64,000 bases of DNA, taken from NCBI GenBank assembly GCA_003162415.1, contig PMOL01000004.1, forward strand, positions 606,942 through 670,941, in the 5' to 3' direction. This document shows, in pieces, positions 16,281-25,129 of this stretch; positions within the stretch are counted from its first letter, which is position 1, and every line of letters starts with the position of its first letter. The position numbers and the translations under genes were made by a program. The DNA comes from Candidatus Dormiibacterota bacterium (GTDB taxonomy: Bacteria > Chloroflexota > Dormibacteria > Aeolococcales > Aeolococcaceae). Below the pieces are notes generated by a model. That model did no database searches. It was not told the origin of the DNA and saw only the letters and a list, made by a program, of their open reading frames with translations.

Positions 16281-16660
16281 GAGGTGATTGCCTCCTGCTC
16301 ATCGGGACGCAGGCGCCGGTAGATCATCATGGCGATCCGCTCTCCGTTGCGAACGTCGTCATCGAAGCGGCTGCGCCGTTGGGTGATCAACATCTCCTGC
16401 TCCGCGACGACGTGACGCGGACAGGCGGCGATGAAGGCGCGGGTTGCGAGCAGGCTGAGGGCGAGGATGTCGAGCTCTCCGATGACCGGGAGCGATTCGG
16501 GCAGGTCGACCACCGGCAATGCGATCAACGCGAGGCCGCCCCCGAACGCGAGTTTCATGTATCGGGGCACACGCGGGTCGAACATCAGGCAGTACGCCAG
16601 CCGCAGCGTGCGCGGCAGGTCGACAAAAAGGCGTTTGGCGCTGCGAACCTTGCTCAACAT
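16277..16660 (-). CDS. DUF1232 (YkvA-like) small membrane protein
   Basis: 127 aa. One hydrophobic hairpin around residues 38-75 contains DPRVPRYMKLAFGGGLALIALPVVDLPES followed by GELDILALSLLATRAF (split here for length). This matches the DUF1232 pattern of two short hydrophobic segments with D-x-x-P. The flanks are basic and the tail is charged (RRLRPDEQE). Function unknown. It is the first gene of the DUF1232-rplI-dnaB unit. A possible -10 box TAGAAT lies at 16678-16673, just upstream of the start. Confidence 0.75.
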   Translation of the reverse strand: MLSKVRSAKRLFVDLPRTLRLAYCLMFDPRVPRYMKLAFGGGLALIALPVVDLPESLPVIGELDILALSLLATRAFIAACPRHVVAEQEMLITQRRSRFDDDVRNGERIAMMIYRRLRPDEQEAITS

Positions 16661-16741
16661 CTCGAACCGCGCATTCTACTTTGTTGCCGTTGCGACCGAT
16701 CGGGAGAGCGCTCCATTCCGCAGTTGCGCACGGGTGTGCGT

Positions 16742-18139
16742 TCACTCATCACGCAGGATCTCAGGATGCTCCTCGACCCACGCGCGCGCACGCGCAGGGT
16801 CGGCGGGAGGAATCGTCCCTTCGATGACCGCGTCGCGGATCGCCGCCTTGGCTCGGCCCACCCACGGACCCGGGCCGCGTCCGCCCATGGCCATGAGCTC
16901 GTCGCCAGTGAGCGGATCCGCCATCGCGGAGACCACGCCGCCGGAGTCGAGCTCTGCCATCCGCTCGTCGAGCTCGTCGAGCTCCTCCAGGGTCGGATAC
17001 GCGGACGCCATGGTGTCGGCCCGCGCGAGAGCGAGCATCTTCGCGCGCAGCGGCCCGGCGTCCCTGATCAGCTTGCGCACCGCGGCGTCACTGAAGGTCT
17101 CGCGGTCGTACTGGATCGGGCGCAGGTGCAGGCGCACCAGCCGGCTGACATCGCTGATCTCGTCGTTGCTGAATCGCCAGCGGGTGAGGATCGTCCGGGC
17201 CATCTCGGCGCCGATCTGCGGATGGTCGTAGAAGGTGTGGCGGCCATCTGACGCGACCACGTGGGCTGGAGGCTTGGCGATGTCGTGGAGCAACGCCGCG
17301 GTGCGCGTCACCAGGTCAGGAGGCGCGGCATCGACGGTCAGCAGCGTGTGTCCGTAGACGTCGTGGGTGTGATAGCCACCCTGCTCGACCCCGATCCCCG
17401 CGACGAGCTCGGGCAAGAACATCTCGAGCACCCCACCGTCCAGGAGCACCGAGATGCCGGCGCTCGGGTATGGGGCGACGAGCATTCTGCGGAGCTCGTC
17501 GCTCACCCGCTCGATGGACAGGATCGACGTTCTCGAAGCCTGTGCTCGCATCGCCTCGATCGTCCCCGGGGCGAGCGTGAACCCCAGGCGGGCGACGAAC
17601 CGCGCCGCCCTGAACATGCGCAGGGGGTCCTCGGCGAAAGTGTCGGCGGGATCTCCGGGTGTCCGCAGCACGCCGTCGAGGAGGTCGGTCAGCCCCTTGC
17701 CGGTGAGGTCGATCACCTCCCCGTCGAGGCTCTGACAGAGCGCGTTCACGGTGAAGTCGCGACGTGAGATGTCCTCGAGGAGCGTGCCCGGGCGGACGTC
17801 CGGGTTGCGGGACTCGGGGTCGTAGCGCTCGGCCCGGGCACGGACGCCCTCGACGATCCAGGTGCTCCCCCGGATCTGCGCGGTCCCGAAGCGCTCGAAC
17901 CGCTCGGGATGATGCCAGCCGAAGACCGAGGCGACAGCCGCGAGCAGCGGCATCGGATCCATCCCCACGGTGACCAGGTCGATGTCCTTCCCCTGCGCTC
18001 CCCCGAGCAGGCGGTCCCTGACGAACCCTCCAACCAGGTAGGTCTCGACGCCGAGGCTGCGCGCCGCGGCCGCGATGACCTCGAGGAGGTCCTCGATCTC
18101 CGGGGACTCCGGCGTGACCTCACGGATGGTCGCGGTCAC
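16742..18139 (-). CDS. CCA tRNA nucleotidyltransferase / poly(A) polymerase family protein with HD domain
   Basis: 465 aa. The class II nucleotidyltransferase head has LVGGFVRDRLLG and the metal-binding D52-x-D54 in GKDIDLVTVG, then RRDFTVNAL and DPLRMFRAARFVARLGF. A C-terminal HD phosphohydrolase-like segment follows (ALLHDIAKPP, about 270). Such enzymes add or repair the 3-prime CCA of tRNA; some lineages split CC and A addition between paralogues, which cannot be told here. It overlaps the upstream MFS gene by 4 bp. Length is above the compact class II enzymes because of the HD region. Confidence 0.88.
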   Translation of the reverse strand: MTATIREVTPESPEIEDLLEVIAAAARSLGVETYLVGGFVRDRLLGGAQGKDIDLVTVGMDPMPLLAAVASVFGWHHPERFERFGTAQIRGSTWIVEGVRARAERYDPESRNPDVRPGTLLEDISRRDFTVNALCQSLDGEVIDLTGKGLTDLLDGVLRTPGDPADTFAEDPLRMFRAARFVARLGFTLAPGTIEAMRAQASRTSILSIERVSDELRRMLVAPYPSAGISVLLDGGVLEMFLPELVAGIGVEQGGYHTHDVYGHTLLTVDAAPPDLVTRTAALLHDIAKPPAHVVASDGRHTFYDHPQIGAEMARTILTRWRFSNDEISDVSRLVRLHLRPIQYDRETFSDAAVRKLIRDAGPLRAKMLALARADTMASAYPTLEELDELDERMAELDSGGVVSAMADPLTGDELMAMGGRGPGPWVGRAKAAIRDAVIEGTIPPADPARARAWVEEHPEILRDE

Positions 18140-19905
18140 TGCGATGCGAGAGCCAGGCGTCCTGGGCGGCCGCGAAGCAGGGCCGCCGCCAGAGTCGCCG
18201 CCAGCGCGGCACAGAGTCCGGCGCCGAGGAACACGGTGTGCAACTCGGTGACGATCGCGGCGGTCACGTCGCGTTCATATGCGGGGCAGTTGAGCGGCGA
18301 CGCCGGGCAGAGCGCCGACGGCGACGGGAACGACGACGCGGTCGTGTAGAAGATGTGCAGGCTCACCGCGGTGAGGATGGAGATGCCCACGAGCATCCCG
18401 ATCATGCGCGCTACGACGACCAGCGCCGAAGCCAGCCCGTGCATCTGCTCGCGCACCGAGGCGAGCATCGAGGCGTTGACCGGGGCAATCGCGAGACCGA
18501 AGCCCAGCCCGCAGGCGACCAGCACGGGGTCGCTCGGATGCAGCCAGCTCGGTCCAAACGGCTCGCCGAGGGTCGTGGCCGTCCAGCCGGTCATCAGGAG
18601 GAAGGCACCAGTGGTGATCGCCATACCGGCGGCGGCGACCAGCCGGTTGCCCAGGCGCTGGGAGAGCCAGCCCCCGGCGATCGCCCCGATAGGCACGCCG
18701 ACCAGAAGCCGGAGCAGTACCAGGGCCGCTCCAAGCTGTGAATTCGGATCCACCGTCGACCGGGCGAGGACGGGGATGTCGAGCAGTGCCGCCATCAGTG
18801 CCGCGCCCACGGCGAGGTTGGTGAGGAGCGCGCCGTACGCGCCGGGTGAGCGCAACTCCGATGCCGCGACCAGCGGCTGCCGGGCCCGCCGCTCCCTCAC
18901 CACGAAGCACGCCGTGGCGACAACGCCGAGCGGGAGCAGCCAGAGCGCGGCCGGCGAGATGGCGCCGCTGGACGGATCTTGTGCGGAGAAGCTGACGATG
19001 ATCGTCGAGAGCGCAACGCCGAGGAGGACCGCCCCGGGCCAGTCCACCGCCGCGGCCACAGCCGGCAGCCGGCGCACCGCGACCAGCTCCCGGGTCGACG
19101 GGTGGCCTCCCGCATCCCAGAGGATGAGTGCCGCAGCGGCGGCCGCCGCCACGAGCGCGATCGGCGTCAGCCACACCAGACCGCCGAGCGCCGTGTACGC
19201 CAGGCCGATCGTGTTGTTGTCGCGGAGCAGCCCGGGCGCTGCGATCGACAGGCACCCGGCCACGAGTGCGATGCCGGCGAGCACGATCGAGGTGCGGTCG
19301 ATCCCGGGACGGTGAACGGGTGCCGTCGGGCTCGGCGGATCGGTTTGACCTGAGGCGGCGAACAGCCCGAGCGCGAGGGCGGCGGCGATCGGGATGTTCA
19401 GCCAGAAGATCGTCTGCCAGGACGTGACTGTGAGGATGAGCCCTCCGTAGAGCGGACCGAGGACGCTCCCCAACTCCTGCACACCGCCGATGACGCCGAG
19501 CGGCAGGCTGCGGCGCTCCGCCGGCCAGAAGTCCGCCACCAGTGCCAGCGTCACCGGGACCAGCCCGCCGCCGCCGAGCCCCTGGAGCGCCCGGCCCGCG
19601 ACCACCGAGCCGAGGTCGGTCGCCGACGCGGTGACCAGCGAGCCTCCCGCGAAGACCGCGAGGCAGAGGATGAGCAGGGGGCGCCGGCCGTACAGGTCGG
19701 AGAGCCGCCCGAGGAGCGGCATGACCACCACGTAGCCGAGCAGGAAACCGCTGACGATCGGTGTCGCCGCCTGGAGCTGATCGACGCCGATGCCGACGTC
19801 GGCCATGATCGCGGGCAGCGCGAGCACGATGACGTAGGTGTCCATGGCGGCGACGAGCACCGAGGCCGCCGCAATGGCGAGGATCCAGCGCCGGCGCGTG
19901 TTCAC
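18136..19905 (-). CDS. MFS exporter, DHA2 family (14 TM), P55-like
   Basis: 589 aa major facilitator. The first half shows YVIVLALPAI with helix 1, the loop-2 motif GRLSDLYGRRPLL and LQGLGGGGLVPVTLALVADFWP (motif C side, split by residues). Further helices bring the count to about 14, as in the DHA2 drug/lipid exporters. It overlaps the upstream LprG-like lipoprotein by 4 bp. In mycobacteria the lprG-p55 pair has the same architecture and moves triacylglycerol and lipoglycans across the envelope. A similar lipid or drug export role is inferred here, not shown. It also overlaps cca downstream. Confidence 0.85.
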   Translation of the reverse strand: MNTRRRWILAIAAASVLVAAMDTYVIVLALPAIMADVGIGVDQLQAATPIVSGFLLGYVVVMPLLGRLSDLYGRRPLLILCLAVFAGGSLVTASATDLGSVVAGRALQGLGGGGLVPVTLALVADFWPAERRSLPLGVIGGVQELGSVLGPLYGGLILTVTSWQTIFWLNIPIAAALALGLFAASGQTDPPSPTAPVHRPGIDRTSIVLAGIALVAGCLSIAAPGLLRDNNTIGLAYTALGGLVWLTPIALVAAAAAAALILWDAGGHPSTRELVAVRRLPAVAAAVDWPGAVLLGVALSTIIVSFSAQDPSSGAISPAALWLLPLGVVATACFVVRERRARQPLVAASELRSPGAYGALLTNLAVGAALMAALLDIPVLARSTVDPNSQLGAALVLLRLLVGVPIGAIAGGWLSQRLGNRLVAAAGMAITTGAFLLMTGWTATTLGEPFGPSWLHPSDPVLVACGLGFGLAIAPVNASMLASVREQMHGLASALVVVARMIGMLVGISILTAVSLHIFYTTASSFPSPSALCPASPLNCPAYERDVTAAIVTELHTVFLGAGLCAALAATLAAALLRGRPGRLALASQ

Positions 19906-20582
19906 CCGATGGCGGGTGGCGGCGTCACTGACACGTTCTCGCCATAGTTGGTAAGAACGAGCGTGTAGGTGGTGTCCGTGGTCTTGCTGATGAATGGCCC
20001 GGTGAGCACCACCCGGCGGAGCTGATTGGTGCCAGTGTCGATGCCGAAGGTTGCGGCGACGCTCTTCGACGGGTCAGCGCTGGTGAGCAGTGCCGCGACC
20101 GCGCTTCCCGGCAGCGAGCAACCGATCTCGTGCAACGCCTCCCCATTGTATCGATCGTCATTCTGGACCTGTGGCCACTGGCATTTGAGCAGCAGCGAGG
20201 ACAGCCCGTTGTTCGGGTCGATGAGCTTGGCGGGGTCGGCGAAGCCGTAGTCGGCGGGGTTGGCGGTGGTGAACCCGGAGCCGGTCGGCAGCCTGACTGC
20301 GAAGGTCCCGCCCACCGAGACGACAGGCACGCTCACCGCCAGGCCGAAGATCGACACCTGGAGCACGCCCGACATGCTGTCCGGCCGCTTCATGTCACCG
20401 TTCCCGCCGGTGAGCTCCGCTCCGGAGCCGGCCACGTTGGCGCTGGTGAGCACGAAATGGAACGAGGACGTGCTGTCGAGGACGGTCTTGGTCGTCTTCA
20501 GCAAAGTGCTCGCGTTGAGCGACGGCCCTCCGCAGGCGCTGAGCAGCAGCGCTGCGGTCGTGACCACGGCGAGGCGGCGCAA
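19902..20582 (-). CDS. LppX/LprAFG-like lipoprotein
   Basis: Lipoprotein with lipobox LLLSACGG. The mature part has STSSFHFVLTSANV and MKRPDSMSGVLQVSIFG, the half-barrel pattern of LppX_LprAFG proteins, which hold a lipid in a central cavity. TTG 20582 is chosen as start: it gives a normal 10-residue n-region and signal peptide, a GGAGGG lies 15 nt upstream, and a TATACT -10-like box lies at 20633-20628. The frame is open to ATG 20648, but that would leave only 8 bp to the divergent gene and put the promoter inside the gene. Placed 5-prime of, and overlapping, the MFS exporter as in lprG-p55. Confidence 0.78.
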   Translation of the reverse strand: MRRLAVVTTAALLLSACGGPSLNASTLLKTTKTVLDSTSSFHFVLTSANVAGSGAELTGGNGDMKRPDSMSGVLQVSIFGLAVSVPVVSVGGTFAVRLPTGSGFTTANPADYGFADPAKLIDPNNGLSSLLLKCQWPQVQNDDRYNGEALHEIGCSLPGSAVAALLTSADPSKSVAATFGIDTGTNQLRRVVLTGPFISKTTDTTYTLVLTNYGENVSVTPPPAIG

Positions 20583-20597
20583 TCCCGCGATGACGTT

Positions 20598-20633
20598 CCC
20601 TCCGAACGGGGTCAGGTATCGCGGGCGAGTATA
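20598..20633 (-). promoter_or_regulatory. Putative -10 box and ribosome binding site for the lipoprotein-exporter operon
   Basis: On the minus strand TATACT occupies 20633-20628 (five of six consensus -10 bases), with GGAGGG at 20603-20598. No good -35 is seen at the normal distance. The position between divergent csaA and the lipoprotein gene supports a promoter and argues against the far-upstream ATG. Confidence 0.4.
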
Positions 20634-20656
20634 GGTGTGCCGATACACTGCGTCGC

Positions 20657-21016
20657 GTGAGTGGAGCGAGCCCCGCGTCGGCGGAGATCGATGCGGCGCA
20701 GTTCTTCGGTGTCGACATCCGCGTGGGCACGGTGGTGAGCTGCGAGGCGTTTCCGGAAGCTCGACGCCCCGCCTATCGCATGGTCATCGACTTCGGACCG
20801 CTGGGCACGAGGGACTCGTCGGCCCGGCTGACCGATCTGTATACCCCCGAACAGCTCACCGGGAGCTCCGTGGTCGCCGTCGTCAACCTTCCGCTGCGGC
20901 AGATCGGCCCGGTCCGGAGCGAGGTGCTCGTGCTCGGCGTGTACCAGGAGGGATCGGAGCGGGTGGTGCTGCTCCGTCCCGATCATCCCTGCGCTCCGGG
21001 CGATCGGGTCGGCTGA
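20657..21016 (+). CDS. csaA: tRNA-binding domain protein CsaA
   Basis: 119 aa from GTG 20657. FFGVDIRVGTVV, FPEARRPAYRMVIDFGPLG, then LYTPEQLTGSSVVAVVNLP and RQIGPVRSEVLVLG are the CsaA/EMAPII OB-fold signature. CsaA is a dimeric tRNA-binding, chaperone-like protein with export-related activity in Bacillus. The family usually has a Lys-rich stretch (GxKKSSAQ) where this one reads TRDSSARLT. It is divergent from the lipoprotein operon and followed 21 bp later by a membrane-protein gene. Confidence 0.88.
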   Translation: MSGASPASAEIDAAQFFGVDIRVGTVVSCEAFPEARRPAYRMVIDFGPLGTRDSSARLTDLYTPEQLTGSSVVAVVNLPLRQIGPVRSEVLVLGVYQEGSERVVLLRPDHPCAPGDRVG

Positions 21017-21037
21017 GATGACCTGTCCAGTGCCCGC

Positions 21038-21817
21038 GTGAGCCTGCGCTCCCTCGTCGGCGAGCCGGGCGCCCGCCGCGTCAGCCCCTTGCTACTGCTG
21101 CTGGTCATCCTCTCGTTCTTCCTGGTCTTCGCCGGGGTGTCGTGCAACCCGACGACCACCAGGGCGGCGCTCTCGTCGATCGACGCGACTCAGGGAGTGA
21201 CCGGAGCCGAGGCAGCCCAGGTGAACGACTGCGTCAATGCCCTCGGCGGCACCAACATCCTCACGTACAGCGGCTGGCAGATCGCCTTCGGAAAGAACCC
21301 GCTGGTCGGGTCGGTGCCGGCGCCGTGCAACCAGAACAACGCAGCGGGCGCGGACACCTCGTCGGCGAACATCGGCCCGCAGGTGCTCGCATTTCTTGCG
21401 CTGATCAGCATCCTCCTCGCGCTGCTCACCTCCATCCTCGGGGTGCTCGGCCTCGTGGCGGCCCGGAGCAGGGCGTTGGTTACCACGATCTTTGCCGCGG
21501 GCGCGGGCGGCCTCCTCATCCTCGACCACTTCCACGTTAAAGACGTGCTGCTGTCGAAGATCTCCTCGAGTGAGGGTACGAGCATTCCCGGCCTCGATAC
21601 CGCATCGCTCTTCAACATCAACGTGGGCATCGGTCTGATCGCGGCGCTGGCGATCCTCGCGGTCACAGTGGTCTACAACCTCGCGGCGCTGATCGTGACC
21701 CCGGTTCCGGCAGGCGTCGCGATTCCGGAGTCTCCGGAGCGACCCCCGCCCGAAGAATCCCCGCCGCCGGAGCAGTCGCTGCCGGAACAGCCGACGCCGG
21801 AGCAGCCGCAAACCTAG
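21038..21817 (+). CDS. Membrane protein with proline/glutamate-rich C-terminal tail
   Basis: 259 aa from GTG 21038. One helix at about 17-36 is followed by an external loop with Cys at positions near 38, 67 and 97. Three more helices follow (about 115-140, 145-165 and 200-225). The last 35 residues are a repetitive PPPEES/PEQ tail (PEQSLPEQPTPEQPQ). No family recognised. The tail could be cytosolic or wall-facing depending on topology. It ends 6 bp before the convergent SDR stop. Confidence 0.65.
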   Translation: MSLRSLVGEPGARRVSPLLLLLVILSFFLVFAGVSCNPTTTRAALSSIDATQGVTGAEAAQVNDCVNALGGTNILTYSGWQIAFGKNPLVGSVPAPCNQNNAAGADTSSANIGPQVLAFLALISILLALLTSILGVLGLVAARSRALVTTIFAAGAGGLLILDHFHVKDVLLSKISSSEGTSIPGLDTASLFNINVGIGLIAALAILAVTVVYNLAALIVTPVPAGVAIPESPERPPPEESPPPEQSLPEQPTPEQPQT

Positions 21818-21823
21818 CTCAGG

Positions 21824-22729
21824 TCAGGTGGTTCCCCCGAGAAACGGGATGCCGTACGTCTCGGGCTGCGAGCCGACCGACGTCGACCAGACCTCGGCGA
21901 TCGCGTCCGCCGTCCAGCCGCCGTCGCGATAGGCGACCGAGATCTCCTTCGGGTGCGCCCAGAGCGAGAGCTTGTCACCGCCAAGACCGACGCATTGACC
22001 GGTGACGCCCGCAGCCTCGTCAGAGCTCAGGAACACGAGCAGGGGCGCCACGTCGTCGGGCGTACCCATGCCCATCTGCTTGCGCACCGTCGCCGGAAGT
22101 GGTTCGCCCTTCTCGGCCGCCTCGACCAGCGAAGCCATCCCTGGAATCGTCGAGATCATCCGGGTGATCGCATTGGGAACGATCGCGTTGACGGTGATGT
22201 TGTGCTTCGCGCATTCCATCGCCCAGGTGCGGGCGTAGGCGGCGATGCCCGCCTTTGCGGCCGCGTAGTTGGTCTGCCCGAAGTTCCCGCGCTGCCCCGC
22301 GATCGACGACACCACGACGATGCGCCCGCCCGTTCCCTGCTCCCGCATCCGGCGAACCGCCGCACGCGCGCAGGTGAACGTGCCCCGCAGGTGGGTCTCG
22401 ATCACCAGGTCGAAGTCGTCGTCGCTCATGTTCCAGAGGACGCGGTCGCGAAGGATCCCGGCGTTGGTGCACATGATGTCGAGGTGCCCGAAGGCGTTCA
22501 CCGCGCCGGAGACGAGCTGGTCCGCGGCCTCCGCCGATCCGACGGCACACACCTCGGCGACGACCCTGCCTCCGGCGCGGGCGATCTCGTCGGCGGTTGC
22601 TTCGGCGACGTCGCCGTCGACGTCGTTGACGACCACTGCGCAACCCGCCTGCGCGAGCGCGAGTGCATACGAGCGGCCGATACCACGGCCGCTCCCGGTG
22701 ATGACCGCGACCTTGCCTTCGAGATTCAT
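21824..22729 (-). CDS. Short-chain dehydrogenase/reductase, 3-hydroxyacyl-CoA dehydrogenase-like
   Basis: 301 aa from ATG 22729. TGSGRGIG at 11-18 binds NAD(P); D and N in NDVDGDV, NAGILRD, catalytic Ser in VVSSIAG and Tyr/Lys in YAAAK complete the SDR tetrad. The LEGKVAVITG start and the C-terminal TYG region resemble the dehydrogenase unit of peroxisomal multifunctional enzyme 2 and bacterial homologues acting on hydroxyacyl-CoA. The open frame extends to 22849, but this start avoids overlap with GNAT and is the natural N-terminus. Last gene of the eight-gene operon. Confidence 0.83.
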   Translation of the reverse strand: MNLEGKVAVITGSGRGIGRSYALALAQAGCAVVVNDVDGDVAEATADEIARAGGRVVAEVCAVGSAEAADQLVSGAVNAFGHLDIMCTNAGILRDRVLWNMSDDDFDLVIETHLRGTFTCARAAVRRMREQGTGGRIVVVSSIAGQRGNFGQTNYAAAKAGIAAYARTWAMECAKHNITVNAIVPNAITRMISTIPGMASLVEAAEKGEPLPATVRKQMGMGTPDDVAPLLVFLSSDEAAGVTGQCVGLGGDKLSLWAHPKEISVAYRDGGWTADAIAEVWSTSVGSQPETYGIPFLGGTT

Positions 22730-22739
22730 GGCTCGGACT

Positions 22740-23615
22740 CTAGGCCTCGGGATCGACGGTGCGCTTGGCGAAGTCGATCTCCACGTGCTCGCCGCGCGGC
22801 TCGTATCCGGCCTGGCGGTAGATCGAGTTGGAGACAGGATTGGCCGCATCCGTGAAGAGCATGGCGTGGTGGACGCCGGGTCGCCGCAGCGCGTCGGCGG
22901 TCACCTCGTAGGTGAGACGCCGCGCATATCCATGGTTGCGATGCTCGGGAGGTGTGTAGACAGGACCGATGCGCACCACCCCGGCGGCGTTTCGGAAACC
23001 GACCATGGAGACGATCTGACCATCGTCGATCCAGACGTCCATGTGCCCGCTGCGCACCATGTGGTCAGCAACCGCGTGCGGGTTGGCCGGTACGGGGTGC
23101 TCGATCTCTGCGCTGAACGTCTGGAGCCACCCGGCGATCAACGGCACATCGTCGTCTCGGCCGGCACGGCGGACGCCGGGTGGCACCGGCACCTCGACGA
23201 GTGAGCTGAGCTCGTTGAGGAGAATCGTCCGCTCACGCTCGATAGTGTCGCCGGTGAATGCCGTCCACGCCGCGGCAACCGCGCGCGCCGACTCCGCCGG
23301 ACCGGCGACGCCGGGTGGTCGCAGGCCAAGCGACATCGCACGCTTCACGGCGGCATCCGCCAGCTCTCGTGCCGCGGCTGGGGGAAGCGCTGACACCAGC
23401 AGGTTGTGCGGAGGGGTCCAGTTCGCTGCGCCGACCACGGCGACGCCGTCGGTGACCCACCAGAAGCTCGGGGCGGCGCTGTACGTGCCCGGCGCGGCCC
23501 GCACGATGTCGATGATGGTCAACAGCACGTTGCGCGCGCACGGGTCGGCCTTGAGGAACGTCTCCGCCGCGGCCGCGTACTCCTCGACATCGCCGGTCGT
23601 GTGCACCTGGATCAC
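22740..23615 (-). CDS. GNAT-family N-acetyltransferase
   Basis: 291 aa. The C-terminal GNAT domain (about 150-285) has the acetyl-CoA motif A GPVYTPPEHRNHGYARRL and motif B LFTDAANPVSNSIYRQAGY. The N-terminal half looks like a degenerate second GNAT domain with a conserved Trp patch (SFWWVTDG). Double-GNAT proteins of this type are common in GC-rich Gram-positive-like bacteria, with unknown substrates. Located 18 bp after the exchanger gene stop and 10 bp before the SDR start. Confidence 0.8.
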   Translation of the reverse strand: MIQVHTTGDVEEYAAAAETFLKADPCARNVLLTIIDIVRAAPGTYSAAPSFWWVTDGVAVVGAANWTPPHNLLVSALPPAAARELADAAVKRAMSLGLRPPGVAGPAESARAVAAAWTAFTGDTIERERTILLNELSSLVEVPVPPGVRRAGRDDDVPLIAGWLQTFSAEIEHPVPANPHAVADHMVRSGHMDVWIDDGQIVSMVGFRNAAGVVRIGPVYTPPEHRNHGYARRLTYEVTADALRRPGVHHAMLFTDAANPVSNSIYRQAGYEPRGEHVEIDFAKRTVDPEA

Positions 23616-23633
23616 GGCTCGATTGTGCCGCCC

Positions 23634-24623
23634 TCAGAGCGCAAGGCGTCCACCGGTCGCGACCTGTGCCACCACGTATACAACCCAGGGCAGAGCCGCC
23701 AGGGCGAGCAGCGCACCTCGCGCCTGACCGCGCCAGAGCAATGCAAGGAGGAAGACCGCGGTGACCAGCGTGAGCGTGGCGCTGATGAGTCCCGCCGATC
23801 CGGGTTGCCAGGTGGTGAAGACGATACCGATTGCGGCGAGGATGCACGACTGAAACGCCGCTGAGCCTGCGACGTTTCCGAAGGCGAGCATGTCGTCATT
23901 GGTGCGAACCCAGAGCACGCTGTTGAGCGTCTCCGGAAGCTCGGTCGCAACCGGCACGATCACCAGGGCAAGCACGAGCTGGGGAATCTGCAGCGCCGAC
24001 GCCGTCTGATCAAGCGCGGTGACGAAGAGCTGCGAGCCCACCACCAGCAGCCCGATGGCGATGAGGAGTTGCACCGTCACCAGTACCGGGTGTGGCTCGC
24101 CGGGACGCCAGCGCACGATGTGCAGCGGCTCTGGGCTCTCGCCCGCGGCCGCGCTGCCCCGGAGCGTCGCAACCACGTAGACGGCGTAGGCGATGAGCAG
24201 CAGCGCACCAACCGCGATCCGCGGACCGCGGGGCAGCACGCTCGAAACCACCGCCACGGTGAACGCGCCGATGAAGACGCCCAGGTCCCGGCGCGCCTGG
24301 CGCCGGTCGATCACGAGACGGCGCGCGCCACCGCGAATCACCACCGCAATGCCGGTGGCGCCCGCCCCGAGCGTCAGCAGTAGGAACGGCGAGCCCAGCA
24401 CGGCACCGGTGGCCACCTTGTCGGCCCCGGGGGAGTGCGTCGCCAGCGCGACCACCGGGACGACCGTCTCGGGAAGTGAGGTGCCGAGTGCCGCGAGCAG
24501 GCTGCCAGTCGCGCCGGTGCCGAGGTTGAGCATGTGGCCAGCCCATTCGATCGCGTTGGTGAACAGTTCCGACGCGATCACGACGAGGAGCAGGCTGGCG
24601 ATGAAGAGCAGTGCGGTGATCAT
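23634..24623 (-). CDS. Sodium/calcium exchanger-family (CaCA) membrane antiporter
   Basis: 329 aa from ATG 24623, which overlaps the NUDIX stop by 4 bp (ATGA). The open frame reaches back to 24662, but the overlap start is preferred. About ten helices contain two alpha repeats with the ion-binding acids: ALGTSLPETVVPVVAL in the first half and VPVATELPETLNSVLW in the second. Such antiporters swap Ca2+ or other divalent ions for Na+ or H+. It belongs to the operon with a site-2 protease and ArsA-like ATPase. Confidence 0.87.
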   Translation of the reverse strand: MITALLFIASLLLVVIASELFTNAIEWAGHMLNLGTGATGSLLAALGTSLPETVVPVVALATHSPGADKVATGAVLGSPFLLLTLGAGATGIAVVIRGGARRLVIDRRQARRDLGVFIGAFTVAVVSSVLPRGPRIAVGALLLIAYAVYVVATLRGSAAAGESPEPLHIVRWRPGEPHPVLVTVQLLIAIGLLVVGSQLFVTALDQTASALQIPQLVLALVIVPVATELPETLNSVLWVRTNDDMLAFGNVAGSAAFQSCILAAIGIVFTTWQPGSAGLISATLTLVTAVFLLALLWRGQARGALLALAALPWVVYVVAQVATGGRLAL

Positions 24624-25129
24624 CGGCGACGCATCAAACGGTCGAAGGGCGTGTGCAGCCACGCGGTCGCGAACCCGAGCACGTGGCGGATGGTCACCGG
24701 TTGCACGCGATGAACGGCATCGCCGCCGGCGGCAACGTCGACGGCGTCACGCACGCGCTCGCGAACCCACGGAAAGACGGTTCGCGGCAGCGCGTCCGGA
24801 CGCGCCATGCGAAGCGCCCACGCCTCGATGCTGCGTCGCGGGGCCCCGCCGACGACCTCACCGAGGAAGACAACGTCACCGGCCGACCGGAGCCCGCGCC
24901 ACGAGTACACGCCCACGATGCCGGCGATGCGCACCTGGTAACCGGTCTCCTCCTCGATCTCGCGCGCGCCGGTGACCGCCGGGTCTTCACCCGGCTCGAC
25001 GTGACCGCCCGGAAGCTCCCAACCCGGCGGCCACGGTCGGAACTGGAGAAGCACCCGCCCCCGCTCCACGATCGCAACCTGGGCACCCTCGACCGGCCAC
25101 TCCACTCCGTTGATGACGACGGCACTCAT
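24620..25129 (-). CDS. NUDIX hydrolase
   Basis: 169 aa. A complete Nudix box at residues 41-63 (GGHVEPGEDP..., REIEEETGY) matches GX5EX7REUXEEXGU. The first strand region LLQFRPWPPGWELPGG suits enzymes cleaving nucleoside diphosphate derivatives or sugar nucleotides. The C-terminal 80 residues form a helical extension (FPWVRERVRDAVDVAAGG) not seen in minimal MutT proteins. It overlaps both neighbours by 4 bp. Substrate unknown. Confidence 0.85.
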   Translation of the reverse strand: MSAVVINGVEWPVEGAQVAIVERGRVLLQFRPWPPGWELPGGHVEPGEDPAVTGAREIEEETGYQVRIAGIVGVYSWRGLRSAGDVVFLGEVVGGAPRRSIEAWALRMARPDALPRTVFPWVRERVRDAVDVAAGGDAVHRVQPVTIRHVLGFATAWLHTPFDRLMRRR

